Shown here piece by piece: positions 49,245 through 57,816 of a stretch of DNA of 64,000 nucleotides. The notes under the pieces were generated by a model. It saw only the letters and a program-made list of their open reading frames with translations, was not told the DNA's origin and ran no database searches. The position numbers and the translations under genes were made by a program. Each line of letters begins with the position of its first letter. Within the stretch, counting starts at the first letter, position 1. Origin of the DNA: JANQRZ01 sp965214485 (GTDB taxonomy: Bacteria > Bacteroidota > Rhodothermia > Rhodothermales > JANQRZ01). The stretch covers positions 372,001 through 436,000 of the forward strand of contig CBDCBW010000017.1 of the NCBI GenBank assembly GCA_965214485.1, read 5' to 3'.

Positions 49245-50825
49245 ATGATGCCAGACAGCCGCGTGCTCGCCGACTCACTGATCGAGGGGGGGGACACGCG
49301 CCTAATGCTGGGCAGCGACGGGCTGAGCAAGTACGGCGTCGCCCCCTACCCCCGCAACACGATTCCCTTCGGAAGCTGCACCGCCTCGACCCCGTCGCTC
49401 CGGGCGTGGGAGGCGGCTCAGGCCGGGGCCGCGCGGATCGAAGAGCTGGCGCGGCACGAGCCTCCAGCCCAGGTGGCCGACGCGCTGTGCGCCGAGATCA
49501 GGCAGGACCTCGCGGCGCTGCTCGGCCTGGAGCAGGTTCCGGGGGCCGCCGTGGTGCTCACCCCGTCGGGCACCGACGCCGAGATGATCGCGCTCTTTCT
49601 GGCCGCCCTCGGCACCGAGCGGGGGCTCGTCAACGTCGTCGTGGGGCCGAACGAGGTGGGCAGCGGCACGACGCTGGCCGCCGCCGCGCGCCACTTCGAC
49701 GCGGTCGTCCCGAGCGGGCAGCGCCGCGAGGTGGGCCAGCCGGTGGACGAGGCCCTGGCCGCGCGCGTCGCCGTCGAGACGGTCCGGCTGCGCACCCCGT
49801 CCGGGACGATGCGGCTGCCCGACGACGTGGACGCCGAGGTCCGGCACCTCGTCGAGCGCGCGGTGGAGGCGGGCAAGCAGGTCGTGGTCCACATCGTGGC
49901 CCACAGCAAGACGGGCGTCCACGCCCCCACGCTGGACACCGTCAACGGGCTCGTGGCCGCGCACGGGGACCGCGTCGTCGGGCTGATCGATGCCGCCCAG
50001 GGGCGGATCAGCCGGCGGGGGCTGCGGGACTCTCTGCGGCGCGGCTACCTGATCCTGCTGACGGGGTCGAAGTTCTACGGCGGGCCGCCGTTCTCCGGCG
50101 CGCTGCTCGTCCCGCCCCGCCTCAGCGAAGGCATGGCACCGGCGGCCTTCCCCGAGGGCTTCGGCGACTACTTCACGGCGGCCGAGATGCCCGCCGCGTG
50201 GCGCGCCGCCCGGCGCAGCCTGCCGGAGCGGGCGAACTGGGGGCTGGTCCTGCGCTGGCTCGCGGCGCTCGAGGAGATGCGCGCCTACTACCGCACCGAC
50301 CCCGCCGCCCGCCTGGCCGTGCTACGCCACTTCGAGCAGAGCGCGCCCCGCCTCCTGGGAGCCGCCGACGCCCTCCACCTGATGCCGGTCTGGCCGCCCC
50401 TGCTGTCGGACCGCGCCGAGCGGGTGCTGGAGTCGAAGACCACGGTCTTCAGCATGAAGGTCCAGCCTCCGAGCGCGCGCGAGCCGCTCCCCAAGCCCGC
50501 GCTCGCGCAGTGGGTCGGTCTCCTCAACAAAGACCTCAGCGCGGCGCTGGGGCTGACGCCGGCCTCTCCCTACTTCGAGGCCGCCCGGCAGCCGTTCCAG
50601 ATCGGCCAGCCGGTCGCGCTCGGGGCCGCGGGCGAGGCCGGCCACGCGATCGTCCGCGTCGCCCTCGGGGCGAGCCTGATCACGAGCCTCGCCGAGGACC
50701 CCGCCTACGGGGCCACGCTGGGCGAGCGGCTGGGCTGGCTGGACCGCCAGCTCGCACGGCTGGCCGGTAAGATGACGCTCCTCGCCGAGCGCTGGCCCGA
50801 CCTCTCCTCCGAACCGGCTCTGTGA
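49245..50825 (+). CDS. Fold-type I PLP-dependent enzyme of unknown specificity
   Basis: The protein has 526 residues. 'AAVVLTPSGTDAEMIALFLA' is the cofactor-binding turn, 'KQVVVHIVAHSKTGVHAPTL' the cofactor face, 'VVGLIDAAQGRISRRGLRDS' contains the Asp that holds the pyridine nitrogen, and 'YLILLTGSKFYGGPPFSGAL' contains the Schiff-base Lys. The layout is like aminotransferase class V/cysteine-desulfurase relatives, but the protein is longer and I cannot name it. The stop overlaps a GTG at 50822 just before the LysA-like ATG, so the two enzymes are coupled. Confidence 0.78.
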   Translation: MMPDSRVLADSLIEGGDTRLMLGSDGLSKYGVAPYPRNTIPFGSCTASTPSLRAWEAAQAGAARIEELARHEPPAQVADALCAEIRQDLAALLGLEQVPGAAVVLTPSGTDAEMIALFLAALGTERGLVNVVVGPNEVGSGTTLAAAARHFDAVVPSGQRREVGQPVDEALAARVAVETVRLRTPSGTMRLPDDVDAEVRHLVERAVEAGKQVVVHIVAHSKTGVHAPTLDTVNGLVAAHGDRVVGLIDAAQGRISRRGLRDSLRRGYLILLTGSKFYGGPPFSGALLVPPRLSEGMAPAAFPEGFGDYFTAAEMPAAWRAARRSLPERANWGLVLRWLAALEEMRAYYRTDPAARLAVLRHFEQSAPRLLGAADALHLMPVWPPLLSDRAERVLESKTTVFSMKVQPPSAREPLPKPALAQWVGLLNKDLSAALGLTPASPYFEAARQPFQIGQPVALGAAGEAGHAIVRVALGASLITSLAEDPAYGATLGERLGWLDRQLARLAGKMTLLAERWPDLSSEPAL

Positions 50826-50827
50826 CG

Positions 50828-52174
50828 ATGCCCGCCTCGACCCCCGATACCCCGGCCCCCGATACCTCGGCCCCGGATACCTCCACCTTCGACTCCTGGA
50901 CCTACCGGCCCTCCGCCGCCGACCTGGCCGCCGCCTTCCGCCGAGCGCTCGGCAGCGGTGCCCTCGGCGGGGTCCCCGCCGTCGTGTTCCACGACCTCGG
51001 CCAGCTCCGGGCGCGGGTCCGAACGCTGCAGCGCCTCTTCCCGGAGGGCACGCTCCACGCGGTCGCCATCAAAGCGAATCCGCTCATCGAGGTGCTCCGC
51101 GAGGTGGTGACGCTCGGCGCGGGGCTCGAGGCGGCGTCGATGGAGGAGGTGCACTGCGCCCTCGCCGCCGGCTGCCCGCCCGGGCGGATCGTCTACAACT
51201 CCCCGGCCAAGCGGACCGAAGACCTCGCCGACGCCCTCCGCCTCGGCCTGCTCATCAACGCCGACACAGTCGAGGAGCTCGCGCGCATCGACGCGCTCCG
51301 GGCCTCGGCGGAGACGGCCGGCACGGTCAGCCTACGCGTCAACCCCCTCGTCGGGGAGGGGACGATTGCCATCACGAGCGTGGCGCACCGGAGCTCGAAG
51401 TTCGGCGTGCCCCTCGACCGCGCCCCGGCCATCGCCGACGCGTTCCGGCGCTATCCGTGGCTGAGCGGGCTGCACCTGCACGTGGGCAGCCAGGGGTGCG
51501 AGACGGCGATGCTGGCCCAGGCGGCGCGGCTCATCCTGGAGCTGAGAACGCGCATCCACGAGACCCTGGGGCGCGCGCAGGTCACGACCGTCAACATCGG
51601 CGGCGGCCTGCCGTGGGCGTACCGCGCCGACGCCGCGCCGCCCTCGCCCGAGCGCTACGCCGAGCTGCTGCGCCACGAGGCCGGGGCGCTCTTCGCGGAC
51701 GGCCTCGCGCTCGTCACCGAGTTCGGGCGCTCGGTGCAGGCGGGCTGCGGCTGGGCCGCGAGCCGGGTCGAGTACGTCAAGGACGACCGCGCCGAGCCGA
51801 TGGCCGTGATCCACCTCGGCGCGGACTTCCTGATGCGCACAGCCTACCACCCGGAGGACTGGCCGCACCGCCTCTCGGTGCTCACCCCCGAGGGCGAGGT
51901 CAAGACGGGGGAGCCGCGTCCCCAGACCGTAGCCGGGCCGCTGTGCTTCTCGGGCGACGTGATCGCCCGGTCGCGGCCCCTCCCGCCGATCGAGCCGGGC
52001 GACTGGCTCGTCATCCACGACGCCGGGGCGTACACGCTCGGGATGTGGTCGCGGCATTGCAGCCGGGGCCTGCCCCTCGTGCTGGGCTACGACGAGCGCG
52101 CGGCGGCGGACGGCTTCAAGACGCTGCGGCGGCGGGAGACGCCGGAGGACGTGGCGGCGTTCTGGAGCGCGTGA
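50828..52174 (+). CDS. LysA-like (alanine-racemase-fold) PLP decarboxylase, altered active-site motif
   Basis: The 448-residue protein has an N-terminal Thr/Pro/Asp-rich tail. A fold-type III barrel follows with PLP Lys in 'LHAVAIKANPLIEVLREVVT', His in 'LHLHVGSQGCETAMLAQAA', the phosphate-binding 'VTTVNIGGGLPWAYR' and Glu in 'ALVTEFGRSVQAGCGWAASR'. In diaminopimelate decarboxylase the second-subunit motif is CESGD; here it is CFSGD in 'AGPLCFSGDVIARS', so the Glu that contacts the distal end of the substrate is lost. It probably decarboxylates another amino acid. An alternative start is GTG 50822. Confidence 0.82.
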   Translation: MPASTPDTPAPDTSAPDTSTFDSWTYRPSAADLAAAFRRALGSGALGGVPAVVFHDLGQLRARVRTLQRLFPEGTLHAVAIKANPLIEVLREVVTLGAGLEAASMEEVHCALAAGCPPGRIVYNSPAKRTEDLADALRLGLLINADTVEELARIDALRASAETAGTVSLRVNPLVGEGTIAITSVAHRSSKFGVPLDRAPAIADAFRRYPWLSGLHLHVGSQGCETAMLAQAARLILELRTRIHETLGRAQVTTVNIGGGLPWAYRADAAPPSPERYAELLRHEAGALFADGLALVTEFGRSVQAGCGWAASRVEYVKDDRAEPMAVIHLGADFLMRTAYHPEDWPHRLSVLTPEGEVKTGEPRPQTVAGPLCFSGDVIARSRPLPPIEPGDWLVIHDAGAYTLGMWSRHCSRGLPLVLGYDERAAADGFKTLRRRETPEDVAAFWSA

Positions 52175-52184
52175 GCCGGCCTGG

Positions 52185-54008
52185 CTAGCGGGGCACGGCG
52201 GCGAAGGCGCGGGCGAGGTGCAGCCACCGCTCGGCGGTGACCAGCCGCCCGAGCACCTGGGCGTGGTCGTGGGTGCCCTCGGCGTGCTCGCGCGCGAGCC
52301 GGGCTGCGGCGTCGCGCCCGAGCAGCGCTGCCGAGAGGCCGTCGGGCCGGGTGAGCAACTCGTGGAGCAGCCCGGCGAGCGGGCCGGCGAACATGTCGGC
52401 TTGGGCCTGCTCGTGCCCCGCGCTCGCCGTCGGTGCCGGGTTGATCCGCGAGCTGAGGCGGCGGAGCCGGGCGTCGAGCCGCTTGAGGAGCGGGCGGGCC
52501 ACGGGAGCCCGGTTCAGCGGCAGGAGCGACTCGTGGTTGACCCGGACCCAGTAGGCCCACGGGAGCGACTGGCGGATCAGGGTCTCGTGGATCGGCGCGT
52601 GCCGGCTGATCGGAGCGGGGAGCTGGAAGCCCAGGCGCAGCATCCGGCGGTCTTTGAAGGGCGTCCAGAACGCCGTCGGCGTCCAGGTGAAGCGGTCCTT
52701 GAGGGCGTCCCACACGCAGAAATACTCCTGCGCCGCGTAGAGGTCGAGGACGTCGTGCCCGTCCGGCGAGAAGCGCGCGTAGTGCTGCACCGTCTCGGCC
52801 ACCCGGCGGGCCAGGCCCTCCCCGACCTGGGGGTCGGCGAAGGGGAGCTTCCGGCGGAAGTTCTTCGCGCGGACCCTCCGGAGGGCGTCCTCCGGCCCGA
52901 GCGGCTGGTCGGCGGCCGATTTGTAATAGATACCGCGGTAGATGCCGCCGGTGCCGCCCCACGAGAGGGCGTCGGTGCGCTCGGCGTAGGCGCGGTTCAC
53001 CTGGGGCGCGCGCTTGGCGTTCGTGTCCCCGTTCATTGAGAAGGCGAACAGGTCCACGGTCTGCAGGAAGCCGTCGGACGAGGGGGCCTCGGGCCGGGTG
53101 AGGCGGTGCTCCAGGCCGTAGTGCGCCGCGATGCGCCGCGCCGTCACGACGTCGGGAGTCTCCGGGTAGCCGGTGGTCTGGACGAACGTCCGGCTCCGGT
53201 CGAGCGACGGCAGGATCGCCGCCATCGCGGCCCGGCTGTCGTTGCCGGCGGTGAGCTGGATGCCGGCCTGGGGCCACTGGCTCGCGAACGCGCGCGCGCC
53301 CTCGCGGGCGACCTCGGCCATCGCCTCGACCTGCCGCCGGATTCGCTTCGTGTCCCCGGCCTCGATCCGGCGACCGGCGTCGAGCAGCGGGACGACCTCG
53401 CGGCTCAGCACGCCGCGCTGCCAGCCGACGCGCTCGTCCGGGCGGCTCGTGTCGACGCCGCCGAGGAGGCTCCGCCCGCTGAGCGACCAGCCGGAGACGG
53501 CGAGGCTCGCCGCCGAGACCAGGTCCAGCGACACCCCGACCAGGCCCGAGGCCAGCAGCGTCAGGTCGTGCGGCGACGCCGCGAGGCACTCGTCCCCGGC
53601 GACGTACCGGAGCGCCCGCCCGCCGATGCAGTCCGTCAGCAGGCTGACGCGCCCGCTCGCCGGCTCAACGACCACGGCCCCGAACGAGCCGTCCAGCTCC
53701 GGCACCGCCGCGACGCCGGCCTGCGCGATCCGGCGCGCCGTCCGGTCGCCCGGCACCCCGGTGAGGTCGCCGAAGACGAGCACGGCCTGCTCGCCGTCGA
53801 CGTGCTGGTCGATGACGGGGAGGCCGCTCTCTCCGCTCGGCTCGACCCGGCACCAGCCGCCGTTCAGCCCGTCGAGGAGCGTAACCGTGGTGCCGAGCGG
53901 TACCCCGGCGTCGGGCATCACGCGCGCGAGGTGGTCGGCAGCGCGGCGCAGCAGCGGTTCGGCCTCGGGGCCGTCCGGCGGGCCGAGGTAGAACAGGAAG
54001 GTCTCCAA
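52185..54008 (-). CDS. Asparagine-synthase-like protein with degenerate glutaminase domain
   Basis: The protein has 607 residues. The N-terminal ~180 residues resemble a class II glutamine amidotransferase ('ELDGSFGAVVVEPASGRVSL', 'TDCIGGRALRYVAGDECLAA') but begin METFLF, without a Cys at position 2. The synthetase domain has 'AGIQLTAGNDSRAAMAAILP' (PP-loop), 'RRIAAHYGLEHRLTRPEAPS' and 'DALSWGGTGGIYRGIYYK'. Such proteins act in peptide or polymer biosynthesis. It converges on the LysA-like gene with an 11-nt gap, so it is a neighbour but not in its operon. Confidence 0.8.
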   Translation of the reverse strand: METFLFYLGPPDGPEAEPLLRRAADHLARVMPDAGVPLGTTVTLLDGLNGGWCRVEPSGESGLPVIDQHVDGEQAVLVFGDLTGVPGDRTARRIAQAGVAAVPELDGSFGAVVVEPASGRVSLLTDCIGGRALRYVAGDECLAASPHDLTLLASGLVGVSLDLVSAASLAVSGWSLSGRSLLGGVDTSRPDERVGWQRGVLSREVVPLLDAGRRIEAGDTKRIRRQVEAMAEVAREGARAFASQWPQAGIQLTAGNDSRAAMAAILPSLDRSRTFVQTTGYPETPDVVTARRIAAHYGLEHRLTRPEAPSSDGFLQTVDLFAFSMNGDTNAKRAPQVNRAYAERTDALSWGGTGGIYRGIYYKSAADQPLGPEDALRRVRAKNFRRKLPFADPQVGEGLARRVAETVQHYARFSPDGHDVLDLYAAQEYFCVWDALKDRFTWTPTAFWTPFKDRRMLRLGFQLPAPISRHAPIHETLIRQSLPWAYWVRVNHESLLPLNRAPVARPLLKRLDARLRRLSSRINPAPTASAGHEQAQADMFAGPLAGLLHELLTRPDGLSAALLGRDAAARLAREHAEGTHDHAQVLGRLVTAERWLHLARAFAAVPR

Positions 54009-54048
54009 GACGGCTAGGGCTAGAGTCGGGGGCCGGGCTCCGCGCGGC

Positions 54049-54981
54049 TCAGCCGCGGAGGCGGTCGAAGCGCTCCTGCTGCGGCGTGCCGGCGGGGATG
54101 TCGTACGGCGAGGCTGGGAGGCGGACGCGGCGGATCACCGGGTAGTCCTCGCGGAAGACGAACGGCTCGGGCGGCCCCACGATGTCGTGCCCGATGACGA
54201 GGACCACCGTCCCCTGCTCGTGGATCGTCGCGCCGACGGACGAGATCTCGTCGCCGCCGGTTTTCTGCCAGGTCTCGGTCCACGCGTAGAGCCACTGCGC
54301 GTCGGGGTCGGAGAGGCGGACGCAGCCGTGGCTAGCGGGGCCGCCCATCGGGAGGGCGTACTGGTGGAGGTGGATGCCACGCGCCTCGTGGATGTTCATC
54401 ACCCAGTACATCTCCCACAGCTCGGCGTCCGGGGCCGAGGAGCCGTAGCCGGGGCTGAGGGTGGAGACGCGGTAGGGCTGCTTCCAGTTGACGTTGAACC
54501 GGCCGCTGGGCGTGCGCCCGCTCTGGGTGCCGGTGTTGATGATGCCCCAGCGCGCGAGCTTGCCCCACTCGTAGGCCCCGAACGCCTGGATGCTCTTGTC
54601 GAGCACGACGAGCTTCGCGACGTCGCGCGCGCCGGGGTAGGTGCGCGGGAACGGCGAGTAGGCCCGGAAGTCGAACCCTAGGTCGGTCGGGACGACGAGG
54701 GTGTCGCCGGGGCGGAGGCCTTCGAGGTCGTTGCGGTTGAGGAGCTGGAGGAGGCCCTTGTTCTCCTCGCCGTAGCGCCGGTAGAGCTTGAGCCGGGCTT
54801 CGAGCCGGGAGTCGTCGCGGACGACGTAGTAGTCGTAGTAGACCGGCGGCACGTCGTCGAGGTCGCCGCTGCGGCGCTCGATCACCTCGGCGATGTTCTT
54901 CTGGCGGAAGTGGGAGGTCTCCTGCGCCCAGACCGGGAGGGCCGATGCGAGGACGAGGAGCAGCGTGAGGGTGTGTCGCAT
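54049..54981 (-). CDS. Exported L,D-transpeptidase (YkuD)
   Basis: The 310-residue protein has a signal peptide (MRHTLTLLLVLASALPVWAQ). A short LysM-like 'LLQLLNRNDLEGLRPGDTLV' is followed by the YkuD domain 'AKLVVLDKSIQAFGAYEWGK', 'GIINTGTQSGRTPSGRFNVN' and the catalytic 'YALPMGGPASHGCVRLSDPD' (His-Gly-Cys-x-R). It cross-links peptidoglycan or attaches proteins to it in the periplasm. Confidence 0.92.
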   Translation of the reverse strand: MRHTLTLLLVLASALPVWAQETSHFRQKNIAEVIERRSGDLDDVPPVYYDYYVVRDDSRLEARLKLYRRYGEENKGLLQLLNRNDLEGLRPGDTLVVPTDLGFDFRAYSPFPRTYPGARDVAKLVVLDKSIQAFGAYEWGKLARWGIINTGTQSGRTPSGRFNVNWKQPYRVSTLSPGYGSSAPDAELWEMYWVMNIHEARGIHLHQYALPMGGPASHGCVRLSDPDAQWLYAWTETWQKTGGDEISSVGATIHEQGTVVLVIGHDIVGPPEPFVFREDYPVIRRVRLPASPYDIPAGTPQQERFDRLRG

Positions 54982-55049
54982 GGGATGGAAGACTAGAGGA
55001 GGGACTGATTCGCCGGGTCGCAGATTTGGTTTCCTCCTGAACCGGCGAT

Positions 55050-56144
55050 TCACCCGGGCAGTCGCGGGCTGGTGCGCGCGCGGCGCGGACCTGGCTCGGC
55101 GGGGGCGCACCCCTCGCTCCGCAGCCTGCCGACCATGTCGCGGTCGCCGAGGACGATCAGGATGTCGCCGGCTTCCATCGGCACGGTCGGGCTGGGGTTG
55201 AAGCGCCACCGGCCCGTGTCCTCGTTCAGGAACGCGATCACGACCGCGTTGAAGCGGTTGCGGAAGTCGCTCTCGGCGAGCGAGGCACCGTCGAGCAGGG
55301 AGGCGGCCTCGATGCGGACCTCTTCCATGCGCAGGTCGAGCGCGCCGACGTGGAGGACCTGCTCCATGAACTGGTCCACGTGGGGCCGGAGGATGACCTG
55401 CGCCATCCGGTCGGCCCCGATCTCGTAGGGCGAGATCACCTTGTCCACGCCGGCGCGGCGGAGCTTCGAGGTGTTCCGGTTCTGGTTCGTCCGGGCGAGC
55501 GTGAACACGCCGGGGTGCAGCTCCTTCGCCGTGAGGGCGACGAAGACGTTGGCGCTGTCCTCGGGCAGCGTCAGGACCAGGCCCTGGGCGTGCTCGATGC
55601 CGGCGGCGCGCAGCGTGCGCTCCTCCTCGGCGTCGCCCTCGACGAAGAGCAGGCCCGCCGCGTCGAGCTGTGCGACGCGCTCCGGGTGGCGCTCGATCAC
55701 GACGAAGCTGCGCCCGGCTTCGGCGAGGTCGGCGGCGATGCGGCGGCCGAGGCGGCCGTAGCCGCAGATGACGTAGTGGTCCCGGAGGCGGTCGATCTTG
55801 CGCTGCATGAACCGGTGCTGGAGGCGCTGGGAGCGGATGAGGACCTGGACCGTGCGCGTCGCCACGAACGCGACGATCCCGATCCCGAAGATAGAGAGAC
55901 CGATAGTGAAGAGCTTGCCCGCGTCGGAGAGCGGGTGGACCTCCTCGAAGCCGATCGTGGTGAGCGTGATGAAGGTCATGTACAGGCCGTCGAGCGCGCT
56001 CATCCCCTCGATCAGCTCGTACCCCGCCGTCCCGATGATGACGAGCAGCAGGAGCGCGAGATTGGCGACGAAAATCTCCCGCCTGGCCCCGTCCATCCGG
56101 GCGATGCGGTCGGCGAGCTTCTCGGCGAGACCGGGCCTGGCCAC
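55050..56144 (-). CDS. Potassium channel with TrkA-N/TrkA-C domains
   Basis: From GTG 56144 (1 nt after the upstream stop) the protein has 364 residues. Two transmembrane helices flank the pore loop 'YMTFITLTTIGFEEVHPLSD'. RCK/TrkA-N follows, 'DHYVICGYGRLGRRIAADLA' (Rossmann G-x-G-x-x-G) with 'ERVAQLDAAGLLFVEGDAEE', then TrkA-C 'LAESDFRNRFNAVVIAFLNE'. The selectivity filter reads T-T-I-G-F-E where most K+ channels have T-V-G-Y-G, so strict K+ selectivity is not assured. It probably opens on nucleotide or Ca2+ binding to the RCK ring. Confidence 0.9.
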   Translation of the reverse strand: MARPGLAEKLADRIARMDGARREIFVANLALLLLVIIGTAGYELIEGMSALDGLYMTFITLTTIGFEEVHPLSDAGKLFTIGLSIFGIGIVAFVATRTVQVLIRSQRLQHRFMQRKIDRLRDHYVICGYGRLGRRIAADLAEAGRSFVVIERHPERVAQLDAAGLLFVEGDAEEERTLRAAGIEHAQGLVLTLPEDSANVFVALTAKELHPGVFTLARTNQNRNTSKLRRAGVDKVISPYEIGADRMAQVILRPHVDQFMEQVLHVGALDLRMEEVRIEAASLLDGASLAESDFRNRFNAVVIAFLNEDTGRWRFNPSPTVPMEAGDILIVLGDRDMVGRLRSEGCAPAEPGPRRARTSPRLPG

Positions 56145-56145
56145 G

Positions 56146-56643
56146 TCAAGCGGGGCGAGCGATCCCGAAGGCGCGCCCGTGCCACGTCTCGGCGGCGGGC
56201 CGTTCGAGGCCGCGCGCCCGGAGGTCCCCGAGCGAGTCCACGGTGGTGACGAAGACGGAGGTTTCGGCGGTGACGGCCCCGGCCCGGGTCTGGGCCCGGA
56301 AGGCCGCCCGCGGCTCTGCCCGCACGGTGCCGTCCCCGTCGCGGTACACGACGTGCAGCCCGTCGAGCCACGCCACGTTGACCGCCTGCCCGGCCTCTTC
56401 GGCGGCCCGCGCCAAACGGTCGATCCCGCAGCCCGACACCCCGCCCGCGAGGTGCGCCGCGGCGACGAGGAACCGGTCGTGCAGAACGGTAGCCGCGCCC
56501 GGCACCGGCCGCCCGTGGGAAGTCCAGCGCTCGGTGAAGCCGCGCATGGCACTGAGCAGGCGGTCTTGCGCGGGGGGCGCGAGCGTCCGGTCAGCGGTGA
56601 AGACCCAGACGCGGGCCTCGGGGGGGAGGGCGGGAAAGAGCAT
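56146..56643 (-). CDS. Conserved Bacteroidota-type protein (often mislabelled ABC transporter ATPase)
   Basis: The 165-residue protein begins 'MLFPALPPEARVWVFTADRT', then 'MRGFTERWTSHGRPVPGAAT', 'LHDRFLVAAAHLAGGVSGCG' with 'IDRLARAAEEAG', and a C-terminal half with 'VFVTTVDSLGDLRARG'. The R-V-W-x-x-x-A-x-R opening and S-G-C-x-I-D motif recur in an uncharacterised family in Bacteroidota annotated as ABC transporter ATPase, yet there is no Walker motif here. It is 1 nt upstream of the channel gene, so they are co-expressed. Confidence 0.75.
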   Translation of the reverse strand: MLFPALPPEARVWVFTADRTLAPPAQDRLLSAMRGFTERWTSHGRPVPGAATVLHDRFLVAAAHLAGGVSGCGIDRLARAAEEAGQAVNVAWLDGLHVVYRDGDGTVRAEPRAAFRAQTRAGAVTAETSVFVTTVDSLGDLRARGLERPAAETWHGRAFGIARPA

Positions 56644-56733
56644 GGCGCGGGCGGGAAGCGGAGGGGCGTCGTAAATCCCGCGGCTTGCGGGAAGTTTCGG
56701 GCGCACTGCCGCGGCGCGCTGCCGCGAGGCGTG

Positions 56734-57795
56734 CTACCACGCGAAGAGGCGGTACCGCACGCCGAACTCGGCGAAGGTGAGCAGGTCGCTGCCGCGCTCG
56801 GCCGTGCTGCCGAACCGGACGTTGATGTGGTCCACGGCGTCGCCGGGCAGGATGAGCACCGCGCTCAGCCCCGCGAAGCCCGCGAGCTGCGGCGAGAGGG
56901 TCACGTCGACGCCCAGGCCGCCCTGCGGGCCGAAGCCGGTCCCGGTCTCCCCGTTGAGCCGGCTGAAGGCCGCGCTCACGCCAAGCTCCACGTAGGACGA
57001 CGCGCGGCCGTCGGGCCGGTAGTAGGCCCGCCCGAGCAGGGCGACGAGGTGGACCCATTTGCTCGAGGCGTCCGCGTTGATCTCGCCGCTGAAGGGGCCG
57101 CCGAGCTCGGCGATGCCGCCTTCGCGCCGGTCGGCGGAGCGGAGCTTGAAGAGGTTGGGGATGTGCTGGAGGCGGTAGCTCAGCGAGGCGGCCAGCGTCT
57201 CGGTCAGGTTGAAGCCCGCCCCCAGCGTCAGCGCGACGCCGGCGTTGGAGGTGAACTCCTCGACCAGCCAGTCGGCGGCGTCGCCGCGCTCTCCGCCGTA
57301 GCTCCCGGCCCCGAGCGTCGCGTGGAGGTAGAGCGTCCGGGGCACCCGGTAGACCTCCGGCTGCGCTAGGTCGGCCAGCGCCTCCTCGCGCTCGATGCGG
57401 AGCGACTCTCGGATGGACTCGACGAGCGCGACGTAGCTCGGCGGGTCGAGGATGGGGTCCGGGGCATAGTCGGGGGCGAGCCCGAGCAGGCGGATCACGA
57501 TCTGCTTGGCCTCGGCGAGGTCGTCCTGCCGGAGGTACACGAGCGCGAGCAGCCGGCGGACTTGGACCGCCGTCGCCGCGTCCACGTCAGGCCGGTTGAG
57601 GCACTCGCGCAGCAGCACCTCGGCGACTGCAAACTCCTGATCGACGTAGTACGCCTGCGCGGTCTCGAGGCTCGACACGCAGGGGCCCGCCTGCTGAGCC
57701 GAGGCGGGGGCCGCGAGCGCGGCGAGCACGCCGGCTGCGAGCAGCAGAGGCGTGACCGAGCCGCACCGAAAGAGCCGCACCGAAAGGACACCCAT
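56734..57795 (-). CDS. Exported protein with TPR-like N-terminus and outer-membrane beta-barrel
   Basis: The protein has 353 residues with a signal peptide ending APASAQQ. Residues ~35-110 form paired helices ('LETAQAYYVDQEFAVAEVLL', 'VQVRRLLALVYLRQDDLAEA') like a TPR unit, and '...DPPSYVALVESIRESLRIE' is a further helix. The rest alternates beta strands ('TLYLHATLGAGSYG', 'LAASLSYRLQHIPNLF', 'ASSYVELGVSAAFSRL'), ending 'FAEFGVRYRLFAW' with a terminal Trp, typical of outer-membrane barrels. It follows a PEGA gene by 21 nt, so it shares its operon. Confidence 0.7.
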   Translation of the reverse strand: MGVLSVRLFRCGSVTPLLLAAGVLAALAAPASAQQAGPCVSSLETAQAYYVDQEFAVAEVLLRECLNRPDVDAATAVQVRRLLALVYLRQDDLAEAKQIVIRLLGLAPDYAPDPILDPPSYVALVESIRESLRIEREEALADLAQPEVYRVPRTLYLHATLGAGSYGGERGDAADWLVEEFTSNAGVALTLGAGFNLTETLAASLSYRLQHIPNLFKLRSADRREGGIAELGGPFSGEINADASSKWVHLVALLGRAYYRPDGRASSYVELGVSAAFSRLNGETGTGFGPQGGLGVDVTLSPQLAGFAGLSAVLILPGDAVDHINVRFGSTAERGSDLLTFAEFGVRYRLFAW

Positions 57796-57816
57796 AGATC
57801 AGGAGACGCTCGGGCT

